Positions 53,385-62,618 of a DNA stretch of 64,000 nucleotides are shown one piece after another. The notes under the pieces were generated by a model, which was not told the DNA's origin, did not search any database, and was given only the letters and a program-made list of their open reading frames with translations. The stretch covers positions 62,001-126,000 of the forward strand of contig JANJTA010000017.1 in the NCBI GenBank assembly GCA_024711345.1, read 5' to 3'. The position numbers and the translations under genes are program-made. This DNA is from Rhodanobacter sp. (GTDB lineage Bacteria; Pseudomonadota; Gammaproteobacteria; Xanthomonadales; Rhodanobacteraceae). The number at the start of each line of letters is the position of its first letter. The stretch's first letter is position 1.

Positions 53385-54290
53385 ATGAGCGACGAGACCC
53401 GCCCCCCTGTCCCGCTGGCCGATCCGCACGACATCCACCTGATCGTGCTGACCGGCATGTCCGGCGGCGGCAAGACGGTAGCGCTGCGCGCGCTGGAGGA
53501 CCTGGAGTTCTACTGCGTCGACAACCTGCCGGTGGTGCTGCTGCCGCAGCTGGTCGACGCGGCCACCCGCGGCGACCGCCGCGGCCGGCCGCGGCTCATC
53601 GCGGTGGGCGTGGACGTGCGCAACCGCAGCACCGATTTCGCGCACATGCCGACCGTGCTGTCGGAGCTGGCCGGCGCCGGCGTGCAGGTGCACCTGATCT
53701 TCCTCGATTGCCGCGACGAAGTGCTGATCAAGCGCTACTCGGAGACTCGTCGCCGCCACCCGCTGGCCACCCGCGGCGTGTCGCTGGCCGATGCGATCGT
53801 CGAGGAGCGCCGGCTGCTGCGCCCGCTGATGGCGATCGCCGAGAAGGTGATCGACTCCAGCGAGCTCAACGTGCACCAGCTGCGCCGGCTGGTGGCCACC
53901 GGCTACGCGCAGGCCACCGAGGGACTGACCCTGATGTTCCAATCGTTCGCGTTCAAGCGCGGGCTGCCGCTGGACGCGGATTTCGTGTTCGACGCGCGCT
54001 GCCTGCCGAACCCGCACTGGGAGCCGCGCCTGCGCCCGCTGTCGGGCAAGGACGCGCCGGTGCGCGAGTTCCTCGAAGCGGCGCCGCTGGTCAACGAATA
54101 CTTCGCCGACACCGCGCGCTGGCTGGACGCCTGGCTGCCGCGCTTCGAACAGGACGACCGCAGCTACGTGACCATCTCGATCGGCTGCACCGGCGGGCGC
54201 CACCGTTCGGTCTACCTGGTCGAGAAGCTCGCCGCGCACTATCGCTCGCGCCGCGAGGGCGTGCTCACCTTCCACCGCGAACTGGAGTGA
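53385..54290 (+). CDS. rapZ: RNase adapter protein RapZ
   Basis: A 301-residue nucleotide-binding protein. Walker A is GMSGGGKTVALRALED and the C-terminal block IGCTGGRHRSVYLVEKLA is diagnostic. In E. coli it senses glucosamine-6-phosphate and guides RNase E to GlmZ RNA; the RNA partner in this group is not known. It follows hprK after 4 bp. Confidence 0.94.
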   Translation: MSDETRPPVPLADPHDIHLIVLTGMSGGGKTVALRALEDLEFYCVDNLPVVLLPQLVDAATRGDRRGRPRLIAVGVDVRNRSTDFAHMPTVLSELAGAGVQVHLIFLDCRDEVLIKRYSETRRRHPLATRGVSLADAIVEERRLLRPLMAIAEKVIDSSELNVHQLRRLVATGYAQATEGLTLMFQSFAFKRGLPLDADFVFDARCLPNPHWEPRLRPLSGKDAPVREFLEAAPLVNEYFADTARWLDAWLPRFEQDDRSYVTISIGCTGGRHRSVYLVEKLAAHYRSRREGVLTFHRELE

Positions 54291-54333
54291 TGGCCATGCC
54301 GTCCGCCACCACCCTCCGCACGGGCTGCCGGCC

Positions 54334-54726
54334 ATGAGCGTCGGCGTGCTGCTGATGACCCACGAGGCGGTCGGCCAGGCGCTGATCTCCGCCGCGCACC
54401 ACGTGATGCCGCGGCTCCCGCTCAAGGTGGCGGCGGTCGAGGTGCCGCCCAACGCGGACCCCGACGTGATGCGCACGCTCACCGCGCACCACGCGCGCGA
54501 GCTCGACTCCGGTGACGGCGTGCTGATCCTGGCCGACCTGTACGGCGCCACGCCGTGCAACATCGGCCTGTCGCTGGGCGCGCTTGGCGTGCACCTGCAT
54601 TGCGTCTCCGGGCTCAACCTGCCGATGCTGCTGCGCGTGCTCAACTATGCGGAAAAACCACTGGACGAGCTGGCCGAGATCGCGGCCAGCGGTGGTCGCG
54701 GCGGCATCTTCATCGACCATGCCTGA
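54334..54726 (+). CDS. PTS EIIA protein, mannose family
   Basis: A 130-residue EIIA-Man-type domain without EIIB or EIIC. The phosphorylatable His10 is in GVLLMTHEAVGQ, and ADLYGATPCNIGLSL is the family signature. With no sugar permease in the cluster, it probably has a regulatory role. It lies 8 bp before ptsH. Confidence 0.9.
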   Translation: MSVGVLLMTHEAVGQALISAAHHVMPRLPLKVAAVEVPPNADPDVMRTLTAHHARELDSGDGVLILADLYGATPCNIGLSLGALGVHLHCVSGLNLPMLLRVLNYAEKPLDELAEIAASGGRGGIFIDHA

Positions 54727-54734
54727 GTTCCGCC

Positions 54735-55004
54735 ATGCTTGAAAAGGAGATCGTCATCACCAACCGGCTGGGTCTGCACGCGCGTGCCTCGGCCAAGCTG
54801 GTACAACTGGTGCAGGGTTTCAAATCCACCGTGTGGCTGCTCAGCAAGGGCCGCGAAGTCAACGCACAGAGCATCATGGGCGTGATGATGCTGGCCGCCG
54901 GCCTCGGCAGCCCGCTCACCGTCCGTGCGGACGGCCCCGACGAGGAAGCCGCGCTGGCCGCGGTGGTCGCGCTGTTCGAGCGCAAGTTCGACGAGGGAGC
55001 CTGA
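54735..55004 (+). CDS. ptsH: Phosphocarrier protein HPr
   Basis: An 89-residue HPr. The catalytic His15 is in RLGLHARASAKL and the regulatory Ser46 in NAQSIMGVMML; the latter is the HprK target, so both arms of control are intact. The following 150-bp gap contains GGGAACAGG-type repeats. Confidence 0.95.
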   Translation: MLEKEIVITNRLGLHARASAKLVQLVQGFKSTVWLLSKGREVNAQSIMGVMMLAAGLGSPLTVRADGPDEEAALAAVVALFERKFDEGA

Positions 55005-55154
55005 GATGCGGGGAACAGGATGTCGGGAATCGGCAACGGGGAACAGCGGAACGTGCGCAAGCGCTCCGCTGCCCGCAGGCGCGGTGCGGTCCGCCGTACC
55101 GATGCCCGACTCCCCCTTCCCTGGCCTCGCGACGGGCTCCCGACGGAGCCACCC
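55005..55154. repeat. GGGAATCGGG-type repeat before ptsI
   Basis: GGGGAACAGGATGTCGGGAA and GGGGAACAGCGG in the left half recall the element at 46211. CCCGACTCCCCCTTCCCTGG in the right half is roughly inverted. The centre is a GC-rich imperfect dyad (CGCTCCGCTGCCCGCAGGCG). No terminator or promoter is clear, so ptsI is probably read through from ptsH. Confidence 0.5.
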
Positions 55155-56897
55155 GTGAGACACCTCCTCTCCGGCACCGTCGCCGCGCGCGGCATGGCGC
55201 TCGGCCGCGCACGGCTGGTGCAGCCCAGCCGCTATGCGGTCGATACCCGCCCGCTGGCCGAGGAAGAGGTCGAAGGCGAGCTGGCCAAGCTGCACCAGGC
55301 GCTGGACACCGCGCGGCAGGAACTGCGCGAGCTGCGCGGCAAGCTGCACGGCGCGCTGGCGCGCGAGGTCAACGAGTTCATCGACGCGCACAGCCTGCTG
55401 CTGGATGACGCCGAGCTGCTGCGCGGGCTGGACGACCTGGTGCGGATCGGCCGCTACCGCCCCGGCGCCGCGCTGAAGAAACAGCGCGACCGGCTGTCCG
55501 CGGTATTCGAGGCAATGGACGATCCCTACCTGCGCAGCCGCAAGGAGGACGTCGAGCAGGTGATCAACCGGGTGATCTCCGCACTGCAGCGGCAGACCAG
55601 CCCGGAAGAACGCAAGCTGGCCGCGCGCGTGGGCGAGATCCTGATCGCCGACAACATCGCACCGGGCGACATGGCGCAGCTGGCCGGCAACGGCCTGCTC
55701 GGCGTGGTGGCCAGCTCCGGCAGCGCGTACTCGCACAGCGCAATCCTCGCGCGCAGCCTCGGCCTGCCGATGCTGGTGGGCACCCGCGATGCGCTGTCCA
55801 ACATCCACGACGACGACCTGATCCTGCTCGACGCCGAACGCGGCGAGGTGATCGTGCACCCGGCCGCGCAGGATCTCTCGCGCTACCGCGCCTGGCAGCG
55901 CGAGGCGGCCGCCGAAGGCCGGCGGCTGGCCAAGCTGGCGAACGCGCCCACGCGCACCCGCGACGGCGTGGAGATCACCCTGCTGGCGAACGCCGAGACC
56001 TCCGCCGACGTGGCGCTGGCGCGCGCCCGCGGCGCCGACGGCGTGGGCCTGTACCGTACCGAGTTCCTGTTCCTCCGGCACCGGGACCTGCCCTCGGAAG
56101 ACGAGCAGTTCATCGCCTACCGCGACCTGGTGATGGGCATGGGCGGCCTGCCGGTGACCATTCGCACGCTGGACCTGGGCGCCGACAAGGCCGACGCCGC
56201 CGGACTGACCCTGCGCGGCGAGGACAACCCGGCGCTCGGCGTGCGCGGCGTGCGCCTGTCGCTGCGCTACCCGGCCGTGTTCACCACCCAGATCCGCGCC
56301 ATCCTGCGCGCCGCCTGCTACGGCCCGGTGCGCGTGCTGGTGCCGATGGTGACCCAACCGGATGAACTCATTGCGGTGCGCACGCTGTTCAAGCTGGCGC
56401 GGCAGGACCTCAAGCGCGAGGCCATCGACCTGCCGGAGAAGCTGCCGCTGGGCGCGATGATCGAGGTGCCGGCGGCAGCGATCAACGTGCGCGCGCTGCT
56501 CGAACACGCCGACTTCCTCGCCATCGGCACCAACGACCTGGCGCAGTACGTGCTCGCGGCCGACCGCGGCAACGACGCGCTGGAGAACATCTACAACCCG
56601 CTGCAGCCGGCGCTGCTGCGGCTGATCTCGCACGTGCTCACTTCCGGTCGCCGCGCGAAGAAGCCGGTCAGCCTGTGCGGCGAGATCGCCGGCGACGCGA
56701 ACTTCAGCGCGCTGCTGCTGCTGCTCGGCCTGCACGAGTTCAGCATGCACCCCGCGCAGATCCTGCAGGTGCGCGATCGCCTCGCCACGCTGGACCACGC
56801 GCACCTGCGCCGCCACGCCGCGCAGCTGCTGAATGCACCTACCCACGAGCAAGCCGAGGCGATGCTGAACGAGATCGTGGCCGCCAGCGCGCACTGA
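55155..56897 (+). CDS. ptsI: PTS enzyme I
   Basis: A 580-residue phosphoenolpyruvate-protein phosphotransferase. The phosphorylated His194 is in SAYSHSAILARSLGLPM; the PEP-binding C-terminal barrel has GIGLYRTEFLF-like GVGLYRTEFLF and FLAIGTNDLAQYVLAADRGN. GTG start with ACGGAG upstream; a longer frame from 55020 would encode the repeat and is not credible. It ends the PTS operon. Confidence 0.95.
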   Translation: MRHLLSGTVAARGMALGRARLVQPSRYAVDTRPLAEEEVEGELAKLHQALDTARQELRELRGKLHGALAREVNEFIDAHSLLLDDAELLRGLDDLVRIGRYRPGAALKKQRDRLSAVFEAMDDPYLRSRKEDVEQVINRVISALQRQTSPEERKLAARVGEILIADNIAPGDMAQLAGNGLLGVVASSGSAYSHSAILARSLGLPMLVGTRDALSNIHDDDLILLDAERGEVIVHPAAQDLSRYRAWQREAAAEGRRLAKLANAPTRTRDGVEITLLANAETSADVALARARGADGVGLYRTEFLFLRHRDLPSEDEQFIAYRDLVMGMGGLPVTIRTLDLGADKADAAGLTLRGEDNPALGVRGVRLSLRYPAVFTTQIRAILRAACYGPVRVLVPMVTQPDELIAVRTLFKLARQDLKREAIDLPEKLPLGAMIEVPAAAINVRALLEHADFLAIGTNDLAQYVLAADRGNDALENIYNPLQPALLRLISHVLTSGRRAKKPVSLCGEIAGDANFSALLLLLGLHEFSMHPAQILQVRDRLATLDHAHLRRHAAQLLNAPTHEQAEAMLNEIVAASAH

Positions 56898-57078
56898 AGC
56901 CCGGCCCGTCATCGCGCCGTCACGAATCGTTGTCCGGTGCTTTACCTTCCCCGGCTCAGCATCGGCCATTCAGGGGGGAGTGTTGAGGGGAACCGTTGCG
57001 TGCCGTTCCGCGCCGCGCGTAATCCGGCATGGCAACTCCGCGTCATCGAACCGATCCGTGGCCATGGGGAGCGTCATC

Positions 57079-57882
57079 ATGAACAAGTCACTTGTCGCCA
57101 TACTGTTTGGCGCGTTGCTGGGGGCCGGCCTGATGCCCCTGCCGGCGTCGGCGCAAAGCGCCTTCGACGGCACCTGGAAGATCGACCTGAAGAAGGTCGA
57201 GATGCCGAAGAAGCCCGACGTCCTGCTGCTGCAGGACGGCACCTACCACTGCAAGACCTGCGTGCCGCCGATCACCGTCAAGGCCGACGGCAACGACCAG
57301 CCGGTCAGCGGCCATCCGTACTTCGACACGCTGGCGTTGAAGGTCGTCGACGACCATGCCGTGCAGGAAACGGCAAAGAAGGACGGCAAGGTGGTCTGGA
57401 CCTCGACCACCACCGTGGCCGCCGACGGCAAGACCGCAAAGTTCGAGTTCAACGAGAACCGCGAAGGCAACAGCGCTCCGGTCACCGGCAACGGCACCAT
57501 GGTGCGGGTGGCCAGGGGACCGGCCGGCGCCCACGCGATCTCCGGCTCATGGCGTACCGAGAGCTACGGCAACGTCTCGGACAACGCCCTCACCCGCAGC
57601 TACAAGGTCGACGGCGACATGTTGAGCATGAACACGCCGACCGGCGAGTCGTACAGCGCGCGGATGGACGGCAGCGACGCCCCCTACAAGGGTGATCCGG
57701 GCGTCACCAGCGTGTCGGTGAAGAAGCTCGGCCAGCATGCCATGCAGGAAACCACCAAGCGCGACGGCAAGGTCGTCAGCGTGGCGAAGATGACCGTGGC
57801 GGCGGACGGCAAGAGCATGACCATCGCAGTCGACGACAAGCTGCACGGCAGCCACATGTCGTTCGTGGCGATCAAGCAATGA
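57079..57882 (+). CDS. Secreted protein with an internal duplication, function unknown
   Basis: A 267-residue protein with a signal peptide (LVAILFGALLGAGLMPLPASA). After SAFDGTWKIDLKKV the sequence contains two related blocks: VQETAKKDGKVVWTSTTTVA with ADGKTAKFEFNEN, and MQETTKRDGKVVSVAKMTVA with ADGKSMTIAVDDK, about 140 residues apart. It may form two beta-barrel or sandwich lobes. GGGGAG before the ATG at 57079 sets the start. It is preceded by a 181-bp gap with no recognised element. Confidence 0.8.
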   Translation: MNKSLVAILFGALLGAGLMPLPASAQSAFDGTWKIDLKKVEMPKKPDVLLLQDGTYHCKTCVPPITVKADGNDQPVSGHPYFDTLALKVVDDHAVQETAKKDGKVVWTSTTTVAADGKTAKFEFNENREGNSAPVTGNGTMVRVARGPAGAHAISGSWRTESYGNVSDNALTRSYKVDGDMLSMNTPTGESYSARMDGSDAPYKGDPGVTSVSVKKLGQHAMQETTKRDGKVVSVAKMTVAADGKSMTIAVDDKLHGSHMSFVAIKQ

Positions 57883-57889
57883 AGCCCGA

Positions 57890-57913
57890 CGGCAGGCCAG
57901 GGACGGCCTGCCG
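57890..57913. terminator. Convergent-gene hairpin
   Basis: CGGCAGGCC (57890-57898) pairs with GGCCTGCCG (57905-57913) around six bases, in the 36-bp gap between two convergent genes. It has no T-run. A bidirectional transcription end is likely but not certain. Confidence 0.55.
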
Positions 57914-57918
57914 CCGGT

Positions 57919-58812
57919 TCAACGGGAGCCTCCGGGGCTGCTCCCTTCGAGAAACGCGTCCAGCAGCGCACCGCGATACCGGCGCCGGTGCAGCAGCAGC
58001 GAAAGCTTGCGGCGCAGGTCGAGGAACGGCGTCTTCAGCGCCTTCAGCCGGCCGGCGGCCAGCGCGTCGGTGACCGCCACCGCGGGCAGGCAGGCAATGC
58101 CCAGCCCGGCCGCCACCGCCTGCTTGATCGCCTCGATCTGATCGAGTTCGAGCACGTTCTCGCCCGGCGGCAACTGCGCCAGCACGCGCTCGCTGGTGGC
58201 ACGGGTGGCCGAGCCGGGCTCGCGCAGCACCCAGCGCGCGCCGGCGAAATCGGCAGGCCGCAGGCTGCGCTTGTGCGCCAGCGGATGATCGGGCGGTGCA
58301 CACACCACCAGCCGGTCGTCGCGCCACGGCCGCACTTCCAGTTGCGGGTGGGTCACCGGACCCTCCACGCAGCCGAGGTCCAGGCCGTGTTCGAGCATCG
58401 CCGCGGCGATCGTCTCGGTATTGGCCACGCGCAGACGGATCGCCACCTGCGGGTGCGCGCGCACGAAGCCGCCGAGCAGCTCGCCGACGAGATAGTTGCC
58501 CACCGTGTTGCTGGCGCCGATGCGCAGCTCGCCGCTCAGCGCGGCGCCCTCCTCGCGCCCGCGCCGGCCGAACTCGGCATGGCGCTCCAGCAGTTCCTGC
58601 GCCAGCGGCAGCAGTTCGCGCCCGCGGGCGTTGAGGCGCAGGCGGCCGCGCTCGCGGTCGAACAGCGGCGCGTCGAGCTGCCGTTCCATCTCGGCCAGCG
58701 CCATGCTGGCCGCCGGCTGGGTCAGGTGCAGGCGCCCGGCGGCGGCGCGCACGCTGCCATGCAGCGCGATCTGCACGAACACATCCAGCTGGCGCGGGCT
58801 GATGTTGACCAT
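57919..58812 (-). CDS. LysR-family regulator, YeiE-like
   Basis: A 297-residue LysR regulator: winged helix at the N-terminus (VFVQIALHGSVRAAAGRLHL, TQPAASMALAEMER), then a substrate-binding domain. It is divergent from the YeiH-like gene, and YeiE is the known LysR neighbour of yeiH in enterics. The 100-bp gap is AT-rich near 58818-58866 and probably holds both promoters and its binding sites. Confidence 0.9.
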   Translation of the reverse strand: MVNISPRQLDVFVQIALHGSVRAAAGRLHLTQPAASMALAEMERQLDAPLFDRERGRLRLNARGRELLPLAQELLERHAEFGRRGREEGAALSGELRIGASNTVGNYLVGELLGGFVRAHPQVAIRLRVANTETIAAAMLEHGLDLGCVEGPVTHPQLEVRPWRDDRLVVCAPPDHPLAHKRSLRPADFAGARWVLREPGSATRATSERVLAQLPPGENVLELDQIEAIKQAVAAGLGIACLPAVAVTDALAAGRLKALKTPFLDLRRKLSLLLHRRRYRGALLDAFLEGSSPGGSR

Positions 58813-58912
58813 CAGCCGATCTTATCAGCGTTCCTTATACGTCCTATCACATATTCCAAATTTTCCTGATTGACGTGCGAGCGGACAATGGCGCAATTGC
58901 CGGAGTCCACGC

Positions 58913-59938
58913 ATGAGCGCATCGTCCATCGCCACCCTTGTCCACCCCACGCTGCGCATGCGCGCACCGGGTCTGTTGCTGGCGGCAGGCCTCGGTCTGC
59001 TGGCACTGCTGCTGGGGCGCTGGGCGCCGCTGGTCGGCGGGCCGGTGATCGGCATCCTGCTCGGCATCGCGGTGCGCAACCTGCTCGCGCCCGGCGCGCG
59101 CTTCACGCCCGGCATCGCGTTCGCCGGCAAGCAGGTGCTGCAGTGGTCGATCATCGCGCTGGGCTTCGGCCTCAGTCTCGACCAGGTGGCGAAGACCGGC
59201 CTCGAGTCGCTGTCGGTGACCCTGGTGACGCTGACCGTGGCCTTCGTCAGCGCGTGGGCACTGGGCCGCTGGCTGGGCGTGCACGACAAGCTGAAGGTGC
59301 TGATCGGCGTGGGCACCGCGATCTGCGGCGGCTCGGCGATCGCCGCGGTGACGCCGATCATCAAACCCGACGAACACGACACCGCATTCGCGATCTCCAC
59401 CATCTTCCTGTTCAACGTGGTGGCGGTGCTGCTGTTCCCGCCGCTCGGCCACCTGCTGCACCTGTCCGACCTCGGCTTCGGCCTGTGGGCCGGCACCGCG
59501 ATCAACGACACCTCCTCGGTGGTGGCCGCCGGCTACAGCTACAGCCATGCCGCCGGCGACTATGCCACCATCGTCAAGCTGACCCGCGCCACCTTGATCA
59601 TCCCGATCTGCCTGGTGCTGGCCTTCGCGGTGGCCGCGCGCGAAAAGAAAAAGGGCACCGTCGACTTCAGCCTGCGTCGCATCTTCCCGTGGTTCATCCT
59701 GTGGTTCCTGGTGGCCTCGGCGCTGCGCACCACCGGCGTGATCCCCGCTGCGATCCTGCCCGCGCTGCACGCCGCCGCCGAGTTCCTGATCATCGTGGCG
59801 CTCACCGCGATCGGCCTCTCCGCCAACCTGCGCAAGATGATCGCCAGCGGCGCCCGGCCGATCCTGCTGGGGCTGGGCGTGTGGGCGGCGGTGGCGGTGA
59901 GCAGTCTGGCGGTGCAGCTGCTGATCGGAAGGCTTTGA
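58913..59938 (+). CDS. YeiH-family membrane protein (putative sulfate exporter)
   Basis: A 341-residue inner-membrane protein with about ten helices. WSIIALGFGLSLDQV, GVGTAICGGSAIAAVTPII and GTAINDTSSVVAAGYSYS are hallmarks of PF03601 (Cons_hypoth698). Annotated family-wide as a sulfate exporter, with little biochemical proof. Controlled probably by the divergent LysR gene. Confidence 0.9.
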   Translation: MSASSIATLVHPTLRMRAPGLLLAAGLGLLALLLGRWAPLVGGPVIGILLGIAVRNLLAPGARFTPGIAFAGKQVLQWSIIALGFGLSLDQVAKTGLESLSVTLVTLTVAFVSAWALGRWLGVHDKLKVLIGVGTAICGGSAIAAVTPIIKPDEHDTAFAISTIFLFNVVAVLLFPPLGHLLHLSDLGFGLWAGTAINDTSSVVAAGYSYSHAAGDYATIVKLTRATLIIPICLVLAFAVAAREKKKGTVDFSLRRIFPWFILWFLVASALRTTGVIPAAILPALHAAAEFLIIVALTAIGLSANLRKMIASGARPILLGLGVWAAVAVSSLAVQLLIGRL

Positions 59939-59985
59939 TGTAGCTCACCCGTAGATTCATCCGCCTCAGCTCGTAAGCTCACAGC

Positions 59986-60360
59986 TCACAAACTGCGGAC
60001 CTTCACCATATTCATGTCGGCCTTATCGACTTTGTAGACCGAAACACCGTCATGCGCGCGCCGTCCGTGAAAGGGCCTGATGGCAAAGGTAATGGTGTAG
60101 GAATCGCGGTCTTCTGTGACCCCAAACGTATAGTTGTCCGGGGAAGCGGCGAATCTCTGGAAATCGTTTCCAGCGGGTTGCGTCCGTAGCTCCCTGGCAA
60201 ATCTCTCAAGTGCAGTGCAACTTGCACGAAGCTCCTTTACATCCCCGGACCACACGCCGCTTTGAACCGGTGGAGGTTCATTTTTCGCGCACGCTGTGAG
60301 GCCGATCAGGGTTGATACCAGCAACAGGTATCCGACCGAACCTGTCCGACTCATACTCAT
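59986..60360 (-). CDS. Small lipoprotein of unknown function
   Basis: A 124-residue protein with a lipobox (LIGLTACAKN). No known domain is recognised. The gene is markedly less GC-rich than its neighbours, suggesting transfer. GGGGG four bases before the ATG acts as ribosome site. Flanked by YeiH and tsaB genes without operon links. Confidence 0.75.
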   Translation of the reverse strand: MSMSRTGSVGYLLLVSTLIGLTACAKNEPPPVQSGVWSGDVKELRASCTALERFARELRTQPAGNDFQRFAASPDNYTFGVTEDRDSYTITFAIRPFHGRRAHDGVSVYKVDKADMNMVKVRSL

Positions 60361-60419
60361 AACACCCCCTTTCGCCCGTAGCGATCACATTCGCTTTGCG
60401 CCAGATGCAGCCAAAAGCC

Positions 60420-61118
60420 TCAAGCCTTCCCCTGCTCCACCAGCGTCAACGCCACCTTGTCACGCAGGTACACCGGCAGGGCTTGTTCCGGCGGCAATGC
60501 GCGGCCGGCCTTGAACTCGCGGGCGGCGAGTTCGGCCACGTGCGCGGCCTGCGGGTAACGCGTCCCGTCGGCGCGGCGCGGCTCCATCCCCATGCGTTCG
60601 CGCAGCACGCCCTGGTAGGTCGCCCAGCCGCTGCCCACCACCTGCCAGGCGCGGGCTTCGGGCAACATCAGCGCGTCCGCGGTGCATACGCGCTCGTCGT
60701 CCAGCGCGAGCAGGCCGCCCGCGCCGTCGCGGCGGTAGCAGGCGGCGTAGATCTCGCCCATGCGGGCGTCGATCACGGCGAGGATGGCGCTGTCGGCGTC
60801 GCCGTCGTCCGGCGCTTCCAGCGCCAGCGCGGCGAGCGAGGAGATGGTGATCACCGGCACGTCCAGCGCCAGCGCCATGCCCTGCGCCAGCGACACCGCG
60901 AGGCGCACGCCGGTGAAGGCGCCGGGGCCGCGGCCCACCGCAATCGCGTCCAGCGCGTGGCGGCCGATGCCGGCTTCGGCCAGCAGCTCGTCGGCCATCG
61001 GCAGCACCAGCTCGGTGTGCCGGCGCGGCGCGATCTCGCTGCGCGCGATCAGTTCGTCGCCGTGGACCAGGGCGACGGAGCAGGCTTCGGTGGCGGTTTC
61101 GATGGCGAGCAGGTTCAT
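60420..61118 (-). CDS. tsaB: tRNA t6A synthesis protein TsaB
   Basis: A 232-residue protein: MNLLAIETATEACSVAL at the start and VGRGPGAFTGVRLAVSLAQG identify TsaB (YeaZ), which with TsaD and TsaE makes the t6A base of tRNA. Its ATG overlaps the creD stop (ATGA). Confidence 0.94.
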   Translation of the reverse strand: MNLLAIETATEACSVALVHGDELIARSEIAPRRHTELVLPMADELLAEAGIGRHALDAIAVGRGPGAFTGVRLAVSLAQGMALALDVPVITISSLAALALEAPDDGDADSAILAVIDARMGEIYAACYRRDGAGGLLALDDERVCTADALMLPEARAWQVVGSGWATYQGVLRERMGMEPRRADGTRYPQAAHVAELAAREFKAGRALPPEQALPVYLRDKVALTLVEQGKA

Positions 61119-62461
61119 GGCCGCTCCATGATAGCCGCTGCCGGCCCGCCCGCGGTCGGCACATAGGCGTACCAGTCGATGCGGCGAGTAAGGAACATCA
61201 GCAGCGCCACCGTGGCCAGCAGCACCAGCGCGCCCACCAGCAGCGCGTACTGCTCGGCCGCGATCAGCCCGTACAGCATGGCGTAGACCACCCCCAGCAC
61301 GCTGCCCAGCAGCAACCCGGCGCGGCGCGCGCGCAGCACCGCCGCGGCGTAGCCGCCCACGATCAGCGCCACCGCCGCCGCCGCGATGGCGTAGGCGGCG
61401 CCGAAGCCGACCTGCTCGGACAGCGCCAGCAGCACCACGTAGAACGTGGCCAGCGCCGCGCCCACCAGCAGGTATTGCACCGGGTGCACGCGCAGCTTCT
61501 TCAGCACCTCGAACAGGAAGAACACCACGAAGGTCAGCGCGATGAACAGCAACCCGTACTTCCCCGCGCGCACGTTGCGCTGGTACACGTCGACCGGCTG
61601 GTACAGCTGCACGCCGAAGGTCGACGCCTGCAGCGCGGCCTGCAGGTTGTCGTCGCCGTCCCAGTGCTGGCCGTAACTGCGGTTGAGGTCGAGCAGGTGC
61701 CAGCGCGCGCTGAAGCCGTGGCCGTCGATGCTGCGCTCCAGCGGCAGCGCCGCGCCGATGAAGCCGGGATCGGGCCACGGCGCGCGCATCGTCACGTCGG
61801 TGCTGCGCCCCAGCGGCAGCATTTGCAGCCCGCCGGTGCCGGCCAGTTTCAGGCCGATCTGCACGTCGATCGGCTGCCCTTCCAGTGCGTCCAGATCGAC
61901 CGGCACCACCACGTTCGGCCAGCCGCCGAGCCGCTCGGCCGACGACTCGAAGCGTGCCGGCTGGCCGTTGATGCGCAACTCGGTGACCTCCTGCAGGCCG
62001 CGCAGGTCGCCGACCGGCAGACGCAGCTCGGCCTTGCCGCCCTGCCACGTCGCATTGCTGGCGCGGCGATACTGGGCGATGTCCTGCGCGCGGAAGCGCG
62101 CATCGAGCCGCACCGTGGCGACGAACACCGGCGCGGCATAGATGCCGTAGCTGCGTGTCTCCACCGTCATCGCCACGTCCAGTTTCAACGTGTCGGCCAG
62201 CATGCTTTCGCTGCCGGCCTGCCAGCGCGGCGCCGCCTGCCCTTCCGGCGCCAACAGGCGCTGCGTCGGCACCACCAGCACCGGGCCGCCCAGCACCTGC
62301 TGGCCGCCCCAGCCCTGCGCGATCTGCGCGATCGCCCCCTCGCGCAACTGCTGGCGCTCGCTGACCAGGCCACGCACCTGCACCAGCGGTATCGTCATCA
62401 GCAACGCCAGCACGCCGATGCCCAGCACCTTGGCGGTCACGCTCTGCGTCCACTTGCCCAT
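61115..62461 (-). CDS. creD: Inner-membrane protein CreD
   Basis: A 448-residue protein: an N-terminal helix, a large periplasmic domain (about 35-300) and a C-terminal bundle of about five helices (YGLLFIALTFVVFFLFEVLK begins it). It matches the CreD family, linked to envelope integrity and colicin tolerance. No creBC genes are nearby. Translationally coupled to tsaB. Confidence 0.9.
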   Translation of the reverse strand: MGKWTQSVTAKVLGIGVLALLMTIPLVQVRGLVSERQQLREGAIAQIAQGWGGQQVLGGPVLVVPTQRLLAPEGQAAPRWQAGSESMLADTLKLDVAMTVETRSYGIYAAPVFVATVRLDARFRAQDIAQYRRASNATWQGGKAELRLPVGDLRGLQEVTELRINGQPARFESSAERLGGWPNVVVPVDLDALEGQPIDVQIGLKLAGTGGLQMLPLGRSTDVTMRAPWPDPGFIGAALPLERSIDGHGFSARWHLLDLNRSYGQHWDGDDNLQAALQASTFGVQLYQPVDVYQRNVRAGKYGLLFIALTFVVFFLFEVLKKLRVHPVQYLLVGAALATFYVVLLALSEQVGFGAAYAIAAAAVALIVGGYAAAVLRARRAGLLLGSVLGVVYAMLYGLIAAEQYALLVGALVLLATVALLMFLTRRIDWYAYVPTAGGPAAAIMERP

Positions 62462-62618
62462 GTCATCAGCTCCCTCGATGCGGAGTGCCGATCACAGCAG
62501 CGCCCGCGGCGCGGCAGCGGGCAAGCGCGGGCGAAACGCGGGCAACCGGGCGACCATGAGCTGTCGGCGCAGCAGGCGTGCCGCCCGCGGGATGAATGGC
62601 GTTCCCGCCCGGCTCGGC

